Assembly (NCBI RefSeq): GCF_000003815.2
Contig: NC_049985.1
Coordinates: forward strand, 147,312 to 189,132
Length of the DNA: 41,821 nucleotides
Direction: 5' to 3'
Source of the DNA: Branchiostoma floridae
Taxonomy: Eukaryota > Chordata > Leptocardii > Amphioxiformes > Branchiostomatidae
Part shown: piece by piece, positions 1 to 11,269 of the stretch
Layout: each line of letters begins with the position of its first letter
Numbering within the stretch: position 1 is the first letter of the stretch
The notes under the pieces: generated by a model
Databases searched by the model: none
What the model was told of the DNA's origin: nothing
The model's input: the letters and a program-made list of their open reading frames with translations, nothing else
Made by a program: the position numbers and the translations under genes

Positions 1-115
1 CCGGCTGTTTTTGTAAACGTTTTTTTAGTCAGGGTTTTGACAATACAAGATACAATGCAAAATAGAAAGCCCGATGGAAACGACTAAAAAACGTTTTAAA
101 AAACAGCCAGAGCAG
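1..115. mobile_element. Palindromic MITE-like element, cut by window edge
   Basis: Inverted arms are visible: GGCTGTTTTTGTAAACG near the left end and its imperfect complement ending in AACAGCC near 110, separated by about 50 bp. The arms resemble the inner part of the GGGGCCCGGCC MITE family found elsewhere in the window, which reads GGCTGTTTGT just inside its terminal repeat. The outer left terminus lies beyond the window, so family membership is inferred. Confidence 0.45.
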
Positions 116-462
116 AGCCTAACCTCAAGGTTGCTGGAAAAGCGTAGACGTGGAACAGATAGGGGTAAGCCGGCCAGAGGAATTGGGCCAAATTCTTCAT
201 TTTCAAGTGGGGTGCTTATGTGTCAAATGTAAAAAAAAAATCATGAGAGAGTGATGAAAATCATAATACATGTACTAATACGTTTTCTAAACGTTCCGCA
301 AAATTGAAGTTCTAAGTTGTAGCAAATCGTCAATTTAATTAGGACAAGAACGCTCCGTATACAGTCCCTTCACACTTTTGAGGAAATGCGTACATATACG
401 TGACGCTTTTGTCTACTATTATGCCAATACGTCACTTACGTCCATATATTCCCATTGTCGCT
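116..462. other. No gene seen
   Basis: AT-rich unique-looking sequence. No open frame with coding character and no RNA gene was recognised. Confidence 0.5.
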
Positions 463-812
463 GTGAGCACACAGCTTGTTCGCTGTGAGCACACGGCTCG
501 TTCGCTGTGAGCACACAGCTCGTTCGCTGAGCACACAGCCCCTTTTCTGCGTGAACACAGCTCGTTCGCTGTGAGCACACAGCTCGTTCGCTGAGCACAC
601 AGCCCCTTTTCTGCGTGAACACAGCTCGTTCGCTGTGAGCACACAGCTCGTTCGCTGAGCACGCAGCCCCTTTTCTGCGTGAACACAGCTCGTAGCACGC
701 AGCCGCTTTGCTGTGAGCACACAGCTCGTTCGCCGAGCACACAGCTCGTTCGCTGTGAGCACACAGCTCTTTTGCTGAGCACGCAGCCCCTTTGCTGTGA
801 GCACACAGCTCC
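463..812. repeat. 22-bp minisatellite (CTGTGAGCACACAGCTCGTTCG-type)
   Basis: About 16 imperfect copies of a unit built on GTGAGCACACAGCTCGTTCG. Some units are shortened (GCTGAGCACACAGC) and some replaced by a CCCCTTTTCTGCGTGAACAC variant. A higher-order pattern of about 65 bp is visible where the two unit types alternate. All three minus-strand frames stay open through the array because the unit contains no stop. Those frames are repeat artefacts, rich in Cys, Ser and Glu. Confidence 0.9.
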
Positions 813-1985
813 TTCGCTAAAACACGTTTTGACCCAATGGTCCTTCGTACAATAAGTTATATTACGAGGAGTAATACTTACGAGGAAACAGAATTAAAAT
901 AACGTGTGTCTTGCACTGATAAGTACATGCCACACACATCCTCAACAGATTTGTATATGTCAGTATAGAGACTGTGCTCCAGCAAATTCTACCAGTAGGG
1001 ATTTCAAGCCGACGAAGATCTCGATCATGATGCTACATGTAGGAATGTGCTATACTTAGAGTGAACTCCCGTCTGTAAATCCCGGGTTGCAATTCAATCC
1101 GTTGATCGTAAGTAATATGAATTCAATGTTAAAAGTTACTAATTTTCTTTAAAGGGAATATCCTTTCAGACTCTCCACGACTTAAGTGTGTGTTGGGGTT
1201 AAGGCGAAAGTAAGAATAGGTAGATTCAGTCTTTGTTCGTAGGCTTGCATTCAAACCCTCACCCGATAAATAGATTTAGAACAGAGATGTTCACAACTAT
1301 TTCCGCAAATAGATTTTGTATGTTCGCTACCGTTAGTGTAGTTACCCATCAAAGGTATCATTATATCCCATAATAGTCCCCTGACGCACTCCCTTTGATC
1401 TCCGTAACCCCATCTCAGGTTTCACCGGACGCTTCTCCAATTGCGTTATGTCGTTTGATGTTCAACGACTTACGAAGTAACAGTATATAAGGCTTGGTTA
1501 CCTGAGGTAATAAGGACGTCAATGGATTTCTTGATTAAACTTTTATCTCATAATCCGGCCTACATCAGGTGCTGCAATTTAGATTAGGCTTGTGCAGATT
1601 GCGCTTTATCCACACGTTATAGAGTTGAGTTGATGAAATTAAATATATGATATGAAATTTACTAGCGTTGGCGATAGGAGTCTGTCATGTTCATTGTATC
1701 ATTAAGGTCACCTCTTTCTGTATGAAGTGACTTACAGGTAGTACTTTTTGGAGACCTTTGACCCCTCCCCCATTGCTCTAAGTATGGCTTCTTATTCTTC
1801 CATCGAAATCCTCAGCATAGCGTAATGCTTGAGTCGGAGCGTAATGTGCTTTCGATGACTGATAGTGTATCTGCTACTGTTCAGTTTTATAGTCAATAAG
1901 AAGGGTGTCTACTGTTTACACATACTTTTCTCGATAAACGTGACGGTTTCTTTTGTGTGCAGAGGTTTGATGCCTCGCGCTCTAC
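813..1985. other. No gene seen
   Basis: Roughly 1.2 kb of AT-rich sequence with no recognisable coding exon, RNA gene or repeat structure. Confidence 0.5.
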
Positions 1986-1989
1986 TATA

Positions 1990-2230
1990 GGCCTATGTAG
2001 TGGCGTCACATGCCACGGACAGAACAGAATCGCTGAAGCTGTTAGAAAGCGTGCGTCCAGAGCTGTTCCCGCACCACCTTCTACTGCTTCAGCAACCCGC
2101 CTGTGTCCTGTCTGTGGCAGAACCTTCAGAGCTCGTATTGGACTCATCAGCCACAGCAGGACTCACAAACCCTGACGGGACGTGATGTCATCGTCGATGC
2201 AGACGGACAAACAACATGCATGGGGTAACT
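1990..2230 (+). mobile_element. 5'-truncated LINE 3' end, ORF2 tail with C2H2 zinc finger
   Basis: The frame ending with the TGA at 2173-2175 reads a basic stretch (AEAVRKRASRAVPAP), then CPVCGRTFRARIGLISHSRT, a C2H2 finger (C-x2-C-x12-H-x3/4-H) with the RIGLISH core. This core is a familiar C-terminal signature of ORF2 in invertebrate non-LTR retrotransposons. The sequence after the stop (GTCATCGTCGATG) also resembles the short 3' UTR of such elements. No reverse transcriptase domain is present upstream, so this is a dead 5'-truncated copy. LINE-tail identity is from family knowledge and the exact 5' breakpoint is uncertain. Confidence 0.65.
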
Positions 2231-2910
2231 GGCTGTATGTCGCCATCCGAAATAACAAATGTAATCCCTCACCATGACCCCAAGCGAGGTTCCAACTTCC
2301 ACCCTTTGAATCCATGGAGTTTGGCACACATAACAAAAGCCTTTTCTCAACTGCACTTTGAAGCATTAATTTTTACGACAGCTTTTGCTAATCATGTCTG
2401 ATCCTGATCGGCACATGAGTATACCATTTTTCTATTAAAAGAAAATAGCAGCTTTACTGTATTGATTTTCCATAAGAAAATGTCCGTTACCCGGGGTTTT
2501 ATTTTCAATAATGCTGGCGTGACGCTTTGCCTAAGAGGTATGTAATGAGCGTGTACCGTGCGATAACTGGTCTTATGGATTATTTTCCTATAAAGGGACG
2601 GATTACGTCATTCATCATGTTCTTAGATAGATTAGGATTGGAGATGAGATTAACACTAACAGGTGGATTTAATTAAGGAGTGTGTGAGAGGGATTGTTTC
2701 CCTACAGGTTCCGTCATCTTGTCTACCGATGGTGCAATTATGGAAAACTCGATAAGTGTTAGGATGAACATTAACGAAGAGTATAGACAAACAGTTATCT
2801 GGTGCCGCATGGATTTTAACTTTGACTTTATTAGGATCCACAATTAGCTTCTGTCAGCCATTCTTCCTGCGGTCCTCCACATAGAATACATCAATACAAT
2901 ACTGGTATTG
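2231..2910. other. No gene seen
   Basis: Unique-looking intergenic sequence. Short open frames here have no recognisable features. Confidence 0.45.
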
Positions 2911-3089
2911 CTTAGGTCGCTTTTTAAAACCGGGGCCCGGCCGGGCTGTTTGTCGAAACGAAAAATAAAAAAATTCATTAAGAAATATGCAAAACTCGTG
3001 CTTTTTTTGTGTCTTTTACTGTCTTTTATAGACTACTTTTCGTTCTCACAAACTGCCTGGCCGGGTCCGGATTTTGTGATTTGACCTAA
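2911..3089. mobile_element. MITE, GGGGCCCGGCC family (copy 1)
   Basis: The terminal inverted repeats are TTAGGTCG...AAACCGGGGCCCGGCCGGGC on the left and ...GCCTGGCCGGGTCCGG...TTTGTGATTTGACCTAA on the right. The interior is AT-rich and contains CGAAAAATAAAA and its counterpart TTTTCGTTC. Related copies lie at 10985-11165, 15729-15938 and 38540-38747, with half a copy at 19860-19930. No transposase is present, so this is a non-autonomous element. Confidence 0.75.
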
Positions 3090-4122
3090 TTATAAAGGGG
3101 CGTTTTACCGGCCCAATCGACAGTAGTAAAGTCATTACCAATATGGTCCAATGCTAGATCTTGTGTTAGGAATTGTTTACTTTGAATATTCTTGTTCAGA
3201 ACCCTCCATGTGTCCTACTGCACATATGTGTGAGCTCTGGGTTACATCTACTCATACGGGATACAATAGAAGTGCTTTCATCTCCTGCAACAGAGTCGTG
3301 CTCATATATATGCAAATATATACGCCACAGATCCACCGTTACTAAACAAAAAATCTGTTGGACAAATTGCGAATCGAATCAGGAAGACACAACAACAATC
3401 CTCTAGAGCAAATGATCTGCCAAAGGGCAGTTTAGGTAAAGTAGAAGACGAAGTACATCTTACTGTAGATTGTACGATAGCGATAGAAGCATTCTTTTCG
3501 GCTATGTCTTAACATTTCCCCACTTCAGTTTCTTGAATGATAAAGAGAAATTCATATTCCTTACAGTCTGTCTTACATACAACGAACCTAACTAATCATA
3601 CAGCTCACTACATTTATGTTATTACCAAGAAGCGAGAGGACGTCGAATGTACTGGAGTAGACTAGACCTTTATTTGTGCACAAGTATGTATATGATTGTT
3701 AACTTAACATATCACCTGTACTTAGCCCAGTGGGATAGAAATAAACAATAAAGGTCTTCATACATTCAACGTTTTGACCTATGAGAAAAGTTAGAGTATT
3801 ACGGACTGGCACCAGCGGCTGTATCCTTGACAAGCCCCCGAGAGCGCACCAGATCAGAGACTGTGCCTCCACTACTACCAGCACGTACGCCACCTCCGAT
3901 GAAATTAAGTAGTTCCATCAAGGACTCATCTCCGTTTGATTCACCCCGCACGACTCGAGCAAATGTCGTTAGGCCGTGGTGTCAACGGAAACTCGCATCG
4001 AGTAGGTGTGGTGCGGTAGTTAGCGAGTTTGCTTTTATTCTAGAGGGCCTGGGAGTTGAATCTTGGTTCTTTCGATGCAAAACTATCATGAAAGTATTTC
4101 AGTCCTTAGGACGGGATGTGGG
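3090..4122. other. No gene seen
   Basis: No supported exon or RNA gene. Short open frames at 3151-3406 and 3827-4204 lack signal peptides, domains or consistent splice context. Confidence 0.45.
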
Positions 4123-4526
4123 TAGCCTGAGTATCAGCCTGGTTAGTTTTTTTTTTTTTTTCATTGAAAACAACAACAACAATGGTACATTTGTCAACCA
4201 CTAAGACTAGTGTTTGTACAGTCGAGTACTATTGCACATGGAGGGATAACATATACTGGTGTGTCTGGACGAATTACATGTGTAACTTAACATGCAGTAC
4301 ATGGGCAGTGAAACAGTCAGGAAAGACAAATACACGTAGTACATTTGTCAAAATACTGGGAAACCTTAAGGAATATGCACAGTCTCTTATTACACTATGA
4401 TGAAACATGGAGTAGTCTAACAATAGGTGGGGTTTATTCAGCCTGGTTAGTTTACCACGGCTTTCATGGTCACCCCTCACAGAGTATGGGAGTCCTGGTA
4501 AACTAACTAGGATGATACTCAGGCTT
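4123..4526. mobile_element. MITE-like element with TAGCCTGAGTATC termini
   Basis: The left end TAGCCTGAGTATCAGCCTGG is mirrored by GATGATACTCAGGCT at the right end, and the arms extend through GGTTAGTTT and AAACTAAC. A second internal CAGCCTGGTTAG motif near 4440 suggests a composite or internally duplicated element. It belongs to a loose superfamily in this window whose ends begin TAGCCTG. No coding capacity was seen. Confidence 0.6.
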
Positions 4527-4870
4527 GGATGTAGGATCCAGTACTTTTGTATGTTTGTAATGCAAGGAATAGAATAAGCTTGGTATCGTGCATGTGCGTG
4601 TATGTCCAAGCATATTATCATACATGAGAAGCCTTTTTTTTCTGGACCTGGCCATGATCAATGGCAAATAAACCTTCCCGTGACATTCCCATTTTCTTTA
4701 ATACAAGATCTAAAAGCTGTGAAAGCTTACCGGTTCAAACGTTTTATTTGCCTCTCAAGGTCTATATCAAGAAAGCAAGAATAGACACAGACATTCTATA
4801 GCAAAGTGAAATGTTGTAAGTAAAAGCAGTGATTTAAAGGCAAACTGAAGTGCTAGTCATATTTCTGTCG
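4527..4870. other. No gene seen
   Basis: AT-rich sequence between a MITE and a tandem array; nothing recognised. Confidence 0.45.
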
Positions 4871-5560
4871 GGTCGTCTTGGATACGCGCTTTCTCACCAG
4901 TTCCGGCAGGCTATGATAAGAGCAGCTCTCTGGCCGCTTGATGAGGAGGTTCTCAAGTTGATGTTCTGACAGCGAATTCCAGGAACTACAGACTTTGATC
5001 CGGATCTGTGTTCCAGGAAGCTGATAAGGGTAAATTGTAGTATTAGGGATCTTTTCTGTCGATTTTTCTTTGAAACTCGCTTTCTCACCTGTTTCAGGAA
5101 CTGTAATAAGGATCTCTCTCTGGCCACTTGACGAGGTGCTGCTTAAGTCAAGTCCACGTTCTGACAGCAAATTCCCGGAACTACAGAATCTGATCTGGAT
5201 CTGTGTTCCAAGAAGCTGTGATAAGGGCAGCTCTGTAGCCTCTTCATGAGGAGGAATTTAAGTCCACGTTCTGACAGCGAATTCCAGGAATTCGACAGAC
5301 TCTGATCTGAATCTATGTTTCAGGAAACTGTGATAAGGGCAGCTTTCTTGCCACTTAAAGAGGAGGTCCTCAAGTCGATGTTCTGACAGCGAATTCCAGG
5401 AATTCGACAGACTTTGATCTGAATCTATGTTTCAAGAAGCTTTGATAAAGACAGCTCTCTAGCCTTGTCATGAGGAGGAATTTAAGTCCACGTTCTGACA
5501 GCGAATTCCAGGAATTCGACAGAGGAGGTCCTCAAGTCCATGTTCTGACAGCGAATTTCC
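4871..5560. repeat. Tandem array, ~110-bp unit (GTTCTGACAGCGAATTCC)
   Basis: The landmark GTTCTGACAGCGAATTCC recurs near 4962, 5157, 5267, 5380, 5494 and 5541. Most spacings are about 110-114 bp, with one long (195) and one short (47). Units also share CTGATCTGGATCTGTGTTCC and GATAAGGGCAGCTC. A minus-strand frame stays open for about 105 codons across part of the array; I regard this as a repeat effect. Confidence 0.85.
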
Positions 5561-6310
5561 GGAACTACAGACTCTGTACTGGCATTTCGCTAAATTGCTT
5601 CTTTCACATTGATGGTGTCGATCGATGCATCTTGTCAACACGACTACACAAACACTAGAAATTCATGAAAGATTCATAGAGAACGTCAAAGATGAAGAAG
5701 ACTACGCAAAAGATTTTGACTCTCCGGTACCAAATGTTGACCCCATGTTACGTTGTACCAGCATTACATGACCCTAATAGGTGTCCTATATTAATGGCGA
5801 CCCCAACACGACATCTGAGCACACGGTACTTAAATCTTAACGTATTCTAAAAGGATTTCCAGCCATTTACTGAGGAGGCACTCAAATCAGCGTTACGCAG
5901 AGAATTCCAGGACAGTGCAAATTTTTAATCAACTTTTGATAAAATTGTTTCTTTCACATTGACGAACGATCTTCATCTTTGCATCACCACAGCCACACGG
6001 ACAATTGGACTCAACAATACTCGTATCTCAGGTGTAGATAGAAAACTACCCCACAGAGTTTTGACACTCCGGTCCCAATGGTTGCCCCATCTGACGTACA
6101 ACATTTCCTGAACCCGATACATGATCTACATTGATGCCGACCCCAAAACAACGCTCCAGCAAGCAGAATACGTCACCCTTTAAGTCATTGTCATTCTCCG
6201 GTACCTTTCCATCCCGGGGTTACGTATCGTCGATCAATAACCCTGAATGGAGAATTAAACCTATCAGAGTTTTCCACTCAATATCTGACAGTGAACAGAT
6301 GGTTTTCACG
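5561..6310. repeat. Duplicated ~350-bp block next to the array
   Basis: The segment around 5590-5830 (TTGCTTCTTTCACATTGA, GACTCTCCGGTACC, ATGGCGACCCCAA) is repeated in diverged form at about 5935-6150 (TTGTTTCTTTCACATTGA, GACACTCCGGTCCC, ATGCCGACCCCAA). A third partial trace (TTCTCCGGTACC) lies near 6195. No gene was seen. Confidence 0.6.
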
Positions 6311-7344
6311 TAAAGATTCGCATTAACGACGCCTGACAAACTGATTATACTGCTATACTGGGACTAATCTATCGGGCCACCTATATTTAGAACTATCGAC
6401 AAGCATCGTCCCCCATTGTTCGTTTGCTCTCTTTTTCTCGTCTTTTCGCTTTTACGGATGCATTTGTCCAGGTATGTGTGCTCGGTGGGGCATTTCTGCA
6501 CGTGATTATATATGTCCTCCTTTGGTCAATATTGACGTAATTATGACGCAGGTATTGACCGCCATTTTGAATGGTTAAACTTACAAGTTGCTTGGTAAAT
6601 CTGGAAGTTAACATCATCGTGAATAGGTGGTCATGACATAATACACATAGAACAACATTTGTTGAATCTATGGTACTACACATCGTAGACTGCTACTGAC
6701 TAGAAGTGAACTGCAGATTCGCGTTTGGTTTACACTCACAGACAGGAACCCCAGCAGGACACCTGCTGTTCCATGATTGCCGAGAAACATGAGATTTCTG
6801 CTCACGTTACATATGGCCCCCATTGTTACACACCTGACGCACACGCACCTGTAACGCGATACCCCTGCCTCATATCCTCCCGTACCCTCATGCAACCTGA
6901 TACCCACGGCTCATATCCTCCCATACGTACCACATTTCACGGTCCACTAAAGCCGCGGAACCTTCCCGAACCCTTTCCCAGAAACTCGGGGCTAAATTAC
7001 CCGCATTTTTCACGACGGGGACAATAAAGGGTACACTGCATCCCTCTTAACGCAGTATTGGGTCAAAATGCCAAGCTGTAATAAGTATTAATACCAGGTA
7101 GACGAAATTGGAAGAGTATTTTTTTTTTCAATTTCAATTTTTATCTACGACCATTCCATATGACCCAAGGGTGCCCGAGTGGTGATAAATGTTCAATTTT
7201 TCATATGTCTGTGAGTTTCTTCTATATTGTGTGTTGTTGCTATGACGAGCTGTAATGCAGGTATGAGTAACGGTACTTAGACTCAGCCTAGACGATTGAC
7301 ACTCTGAGTTGTATCAAACCTTACTGGACAAATCAACTGTACTC
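6311..7344. other. No gene seen
   Basis: Open frames at 6393-6683, 6668-6907 and 6725-7027 overlap on opposite strands and show no coding features. Confidence 0.45.
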
Positions 7345-7510
7345 ACTTGGAGATCTTGTGCCCTTGGGAAAGGCACTTAACACGACTTTTCTCACTTTAC
7401 TCCTGTAGAAATGGGCACCTAGCTACCGTTAGGGTCGTCCCTATAGAACATTTAATGGAGGTCTCGTGTTTGGGGAGGGCCACACCTCCAGCACGTAAAA
7501 GGACTCATCA
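7345..7510 (+). mobile_element. Headless tRNA-SINE fragment
   Basis: It shares the SINE body motif GATCTTGTGCCCTTGGGAAA followed by GGCACTT...CACGACTTT...CTCACTTTACTC with the copies at 12652, 18144 and 19371. The tRNA-like head is absent. It continues with GGAGGTC...GGGGAGGGCCACACC, the same internal segment as in the 12652 copy. Confidence 0.65.
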
Positions 7511-8094
7511 GCATTATCGAAAAAAGTGAGCGGTTCAAATCCTACAGTGCTATGGCCGCATATGGGACAATCATTGTTTTATTGAGGTCCCTTGACTGAG
7601 CACCAAATGGCAGCATTTCCAGACCCTTAGCTATTGTTCGTCCCTCCCCCCCCCCCATGCGAAGAAAGAGAAGACGGCCCACCCCATAATGCATGCAGAA
7701 ATACTAAAAGTAACAAAAACGGATCGCAATCATTCGCCGTACAGTTTCCTCTTGTGCTTCTACGCTTAACGTTACGCAACGTATGGTTAATTGCATAACG
7801 CCGACTTCGATTCATTATTAGTCAGCAATTCCACATTGTACCCATGTATGGCTACCCAAGGAAATTCGGCAATATCATATCATCATATGTTAACGTTACA
7901 TAACGTATGGTTGATAACGTCTGCCGTATTTGCAGCAGGGGAATTACCCTTCTCCTTCTGTCACGACGCAGACGTTAATGGCCCAATCATCCACGACAGT
8001 GACTTTTACTGAACATCACATCAAATTTGTAACGAGTCTGGCATTTCGTGGGCGGGAATAAGACCCACGCAAAGAGGCATTAAGATGATTTCAT
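7511..8094. other. No gene; short direct repeat
   Basis: A direct repeat is visible: TAACGTTACGCAACGTATGG near 7768 and TAACGTTACATAACGTATGG near 7890. A poly-C tract lies at 7646-7657. No coding exon was recognised. Confidence 0.45.
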
Positions 8095-8306
8095 TACTGT
8101 AAATGTATTTAAGTTCGCGGGGATTTAATTTCGCGGTAGCGGGAAAATTGACTTTTCGCGGTGGATTTAAGTTCGCGGTAACACCGTAGACTGCAGTCTA
8201 ATACCATAATAGAAAAATGTTGGCGGTGGTTTTAAGTTCGCGGTAAAGTGGTCACCGCGAAAACCGCGAACATTAATCCACCGCGAACATTTATACATTT
8301 ACAGTA
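8095..8306. mobile_element. MITE with TACTGTAAATG / TTCGCGG termini
   Basis: The left terminus TACTGTAAATGTATTTAAG and right terminus CATTTATACATTTACAGTA are inverted repeats. The interior is made of several TTTAAGTTCGCGGT blocks in both orientations. If the outer TA pairs are the target-site duplication, this fits a Tc1/mariner-type MITE. Elements with a CTGTAAAT...TTCGCGG body occur widely in marine invertebrates; that point is recollection. Confidence 0.75.
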
Positions 8307-10058
8307 TTCTACATTAAATCTTAACCGCCCGAGCAATTGCAACTGACACCATTAAAGAGTTAGGAAGGGGACCAGGCACGTACCCAAATGGGATTCTGGG
8401 TACCATTTAAACGAGACATTTAAAGTTCATCACAATTGAACAATAGCTTACTGGAAATGCTTTAAGCGCTAAAAGATTGTTCTTTGCTTCTAAAATCATA
8501 TGCAGACATTTCCCATTGGTCACATTATACAGTCACGTGCGTTTTTTTGCGTTTAGTTTAACAGTTTTGAGTTATGTCGGTGGAGGTCAGACATCCAGGT
8601 GATAAGATACACTAACTGTGACTATTTTGTAAAGTTACCCAAAGTTACTCTACAGATCTAGTTACTCAAGCAATTGAAGAGCTTGAAATTACAAATTCCT
8701 GCATTCTTGAAGAATTGTTGCCTTTCCTATCTTCTGCACGAATACCATTTCAGGAAAGCAAACAGATCACCCAAATGATCCGATCGATCACATTGCCCCT
8801 TTGTCGTCTGTCTTTTCTTGGTCCTTTTGTTCTCACTACATCGATTCCTGCTCATGATCGATCGTTTCTGTGTCAGACTTACCGGATAATTCCATTTGTT
8901 CATGGTTATAGAAGATGTAACGGATTTATCTATGCTTCAAAAGTTGTAGAATTAGTGGAACTTTGGGATTCGTTTTGGTTTTCTATGTCATGGTTTATAT
9001 TTGACCTTACGAAAGTCTCTGTATGTTTTGTTGGGTTAAAGGCAAAGTAAGAAATATGTTCTTCGGGGTTGTAGAACTTCAATTATCAAAGTCAATTTTG
9101 GCACCTTTCTACGTAATAAGATGAAGCAACTCCATTCCATTCCATACCAACATTCAAAGAGCAGATATTCGATGCTACAGTTGCGCGAGGACGCCGTGAA
9201 GTCTAATTTGTGTCGGTTACATTCTTTTGGTAATCCTAGGGTGGCTTGTTTCTGCGCCGTTTTTAGCCATGAAGAGTATGAAATAATGGTGTAAATGTGG
9301 GAATATAGAGCAGAATATAGATATCAATTTAATGCAGACCGTCTCATCCTGCATATTTCCGCTTTTAATGCTCTAATACTGCTTAGATTGCCTTTGATAA
9401 AGCTTCTCACTTGTTAAGCGCACCTGTGTTACCCACGCGCGGCAGCAGGGCGGTCCCACAGCGGCGAGCCTGGTGTTAATGGCGCGTGGGGTCACGGGTA
9501 ATCTTGTCGCTAATGTGCCGCTACAAGTTCGTCTGGGAGAAATTAATGCCGTCACACGGATAACGTTGGGGGTAGAACAAAAGTGTCAGATCTACCTTAT
9601 AAGACACCAGACACGTCGATGAAGATTAGACATCAACGCAATAACTTAAGATACGCCAACAAGCAGTTACTCAAGTAACTTGATCAAAGTCATATCAATG
9701 TTCATTTGCTTAAGTAACTGTTTTTAGCGTAAGACACCAGCCATAATACAAAAGTTCTTCAAGCAACTCTATAGATCTTGAAAACTTTATTGTTTACAAA
9801 AGCAATGCAGTTGTTTTCAGTACCTTCTGCATCGTGCATCTTACATGTATATCATAACATGGATGTCTAACCTTCATCAACGCACGATAATCCATGTTCA
9901 CTATTGCAGAGGTTGACTTCTTCAAAACGACAGGTAATGAAATGAACCCCCTTTAACGCAATAAGAGAATAGCTCGGGACGATTGGAGCAATTGATTTCA
10001 ATAATCCGTTTCTCTCGATCTCGCATTGGGTATGTATACATGTACGTAAGAATGGTAC
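8307..10058. other. No gene; traces of a dispersed repeat
   Basis: GATAAGATACACTAACTGTG and GTTACTCAAGCAATTG (near 8600-8680) recur in diverged form at 9650-9780 and at 20805-20900 (GATAAGATACGACAAATAAC, GTTACTCAGGCAACTGG). They are probably fragments of one dispersed, perhaps retrotransposon-derived, repeat. The open frame at 8715-9050 has no features I can support. Confidence 0.45.
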
Positions 10059-10158
10059 NNNNNNNNNNNNNNNNNNNNNNNNNNNNNNNNNNNNNNNNNN
10101 NNNNNNNNNNNNNNNNNNNNNNNNNNNNNNNNNNNNNNNNNNNNNNNNNNNNNNNNNN
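10059..10158. other. Assembly gap (100 N)
   Basis: A run of exactly 100 N, the usual placeholder for a gap of unknown size. It lies about 350 bp upstream of the first coding exon of gene A, so the promoter or upstream exons could be partly missing. Confidence 1.
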
Positions 10159-10502
10159 AATGCATCGATGGTGTTCTATTCAGGACATACTTGACCTCTG
10201 ACCTGCCACGTCACGACTGATCGCATCACCCCGATATCCCTGCGCGCCGCCCCAGCGCATGCCTGATGGATGCTCGATAACACATCTGATTGATTGTCTA
10301 ATTTGCCGCTTCTGTTACCCTCCTCCAATGCCGGAGGTGGTTCTGGCGCGCGATCCCTAGCTCTGACGACATATCGCGGTATACGTAATAAAAAAGCGTG
10401 GGCGAAGTCGTCTGTTAAAACGCCATCGTCTTGAGTGTCTTCAGTTTTTGGAAGAAGCTGTCTGCTGAAGAGTCGGTCGTGTTTCTCACACCACCAGGCG
10501 AG

Positions 10503-10815
10503 ATGAAGGCGATGTTTGCGGTTTGCTGTCTGTTGTTCGTCTGCTCGGAGTTCCACGCGGCGCGGGCCTTCACGCCCTTCAGCTACTTCTCCCGCCTCGC
10601 CAACCGCCCCAGCAGAGGCTACCGGGGCGAGGACGAAGGGCCGGCGGGCGGGGACGACGTGGGCGCCGGGGAGGTGAAGAGGGGCGCCCGGTTCCCGTGG
10701 GAGTGGAGCGGCCCCATGAGCCGGCCAGCGTGGAGCGGAGGCAAGACCAAGTCGGCGTTCGAGTACCTCGGGCCGCGTCTGAGGAAATCCGACGAGAACG
10801 ACATGCCGGCCTTCC
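10503..10815 (+). CDS. Gene A exon 1: signal peptide and pro-region of a secreted Cys-rich protein
   Basis: The ATG at 10503 opens residues 1-104. Residues 1-22 form a signal peptide: basic start, hydrophobic core AVCCLLFVC, and an ARA cleavage site before FTPFSYF. Another in-frame ATG at 10512 would also leave a signal peptide. The mature part is Gly, Arg, Trp and Pro rich with no Cys. It has a dibasic KR at 59-60 and a basic RLRK at 92-95 flanking a stretch that contains FPWEWSGP, a pattern that could be cut by prohormone convertases. The exon ends at a good donor, CTTCC|GTAAGT, in phase 1. It is strikingly GC-rich compared with its surroundings. Intron 1 then runs about 14.4 kb to 25205. 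The protein was not recognised. An upstream in-frame ATG at 10431 exists but would bury the signal peptide. Confidence 0.75.
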
Positions 10816-10892
10816 GTAAGTCTGCGCTCTTTGATTTGTTCTATGCCATTGTTACAGCATTGGTTTATTGATGTCCAACTGATAGCAGCCTC

Positions 10893-11225
10893 ACAGCTCA
10901 GCTTCTGCAGATGGTTCCAATAAGTTGGTAACTGGGAGACCCGGGTTCGAATCCTGAGAAGGTGCTGTGCCCATCTTTAAGCTAGCGTCACATTTCCAAA
11001 CCGCCCGGGGCTCGGCCGGGCAGTTTGAGGAAACAAAAATAGAAATGTATACGCAAAAATGTACACAAACAGTATTCATGACTATTCTCTTTACGTCTTA
11101 TGTGTTTTTTAATATCCTACACTTCCTGAAAGCTGCCTGACCGGGCACCGGTTTGGAAATGTGAGAAAGGTCCAACTGGGAGACCCGTCGAATCCTGATA
11201 CCGAACTCGTCTTTCTGAAGGGACG
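10893..11225 (+). mobile_element. tRNA-derived SINE interrupted by a MITE
   Basis: CAGCTCAGCTTCTGCAGATG (A-box-like) and GGGTTCGAATCCTGAG (B box) form a tRNA-like head at about 10895-10970. The body is interrupted at 10985-11165 by a GGGGCCCGGCC-type MITE. On the far side AACTGGGAGACCCGTCGAATCC repeats part of the head, followed by GGGACGTTCAATGGGAGTGC and AGCACGTTAA, which are SINE-body motifs. Confidence 0.55.
10985..11165. mobile_element. MITE, GGGGCCCGGCC family (copy 2), nested in SINE
   Basis: The left end GTCACATTTCCAAACCGCCC...GGCCGGGCAGTTTGAGGAAAC is mirrored by CTGAAAGCTGCCTGACCGGG...GGTTTGGAAATGTGA at the right. The interior AAACAAAAATAGAAATG matches the family. It sits inside a SINE-like sequence, so it inserted later. 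Confidence 0.75.
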
Positions 11226-11269
11226 TTCAATGGGAGTGCCGTGTATGTCGTGTTTCAGGAGGTGCCTCA

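Noticed and set aside
419-806. Three overlapping minus-strand open frames of 107-124 codons
   Set aside because: They are translations of a 22-bp minisatellite in all three frames; no splice sites, signal peptide or non-repeat sequence.
4853-5170. 105-codon minus-strand frame
   Set aside because: It coincides with the ~110-bp tandem array and does not continue beyond it.
10176-10556. 126-codon minus-strand frame antisense to the gene A start
   Set aside because: It overlaps the exon 1 signal-peptide region on the other strand, starts next to the assembly gap and shows no features of its own.
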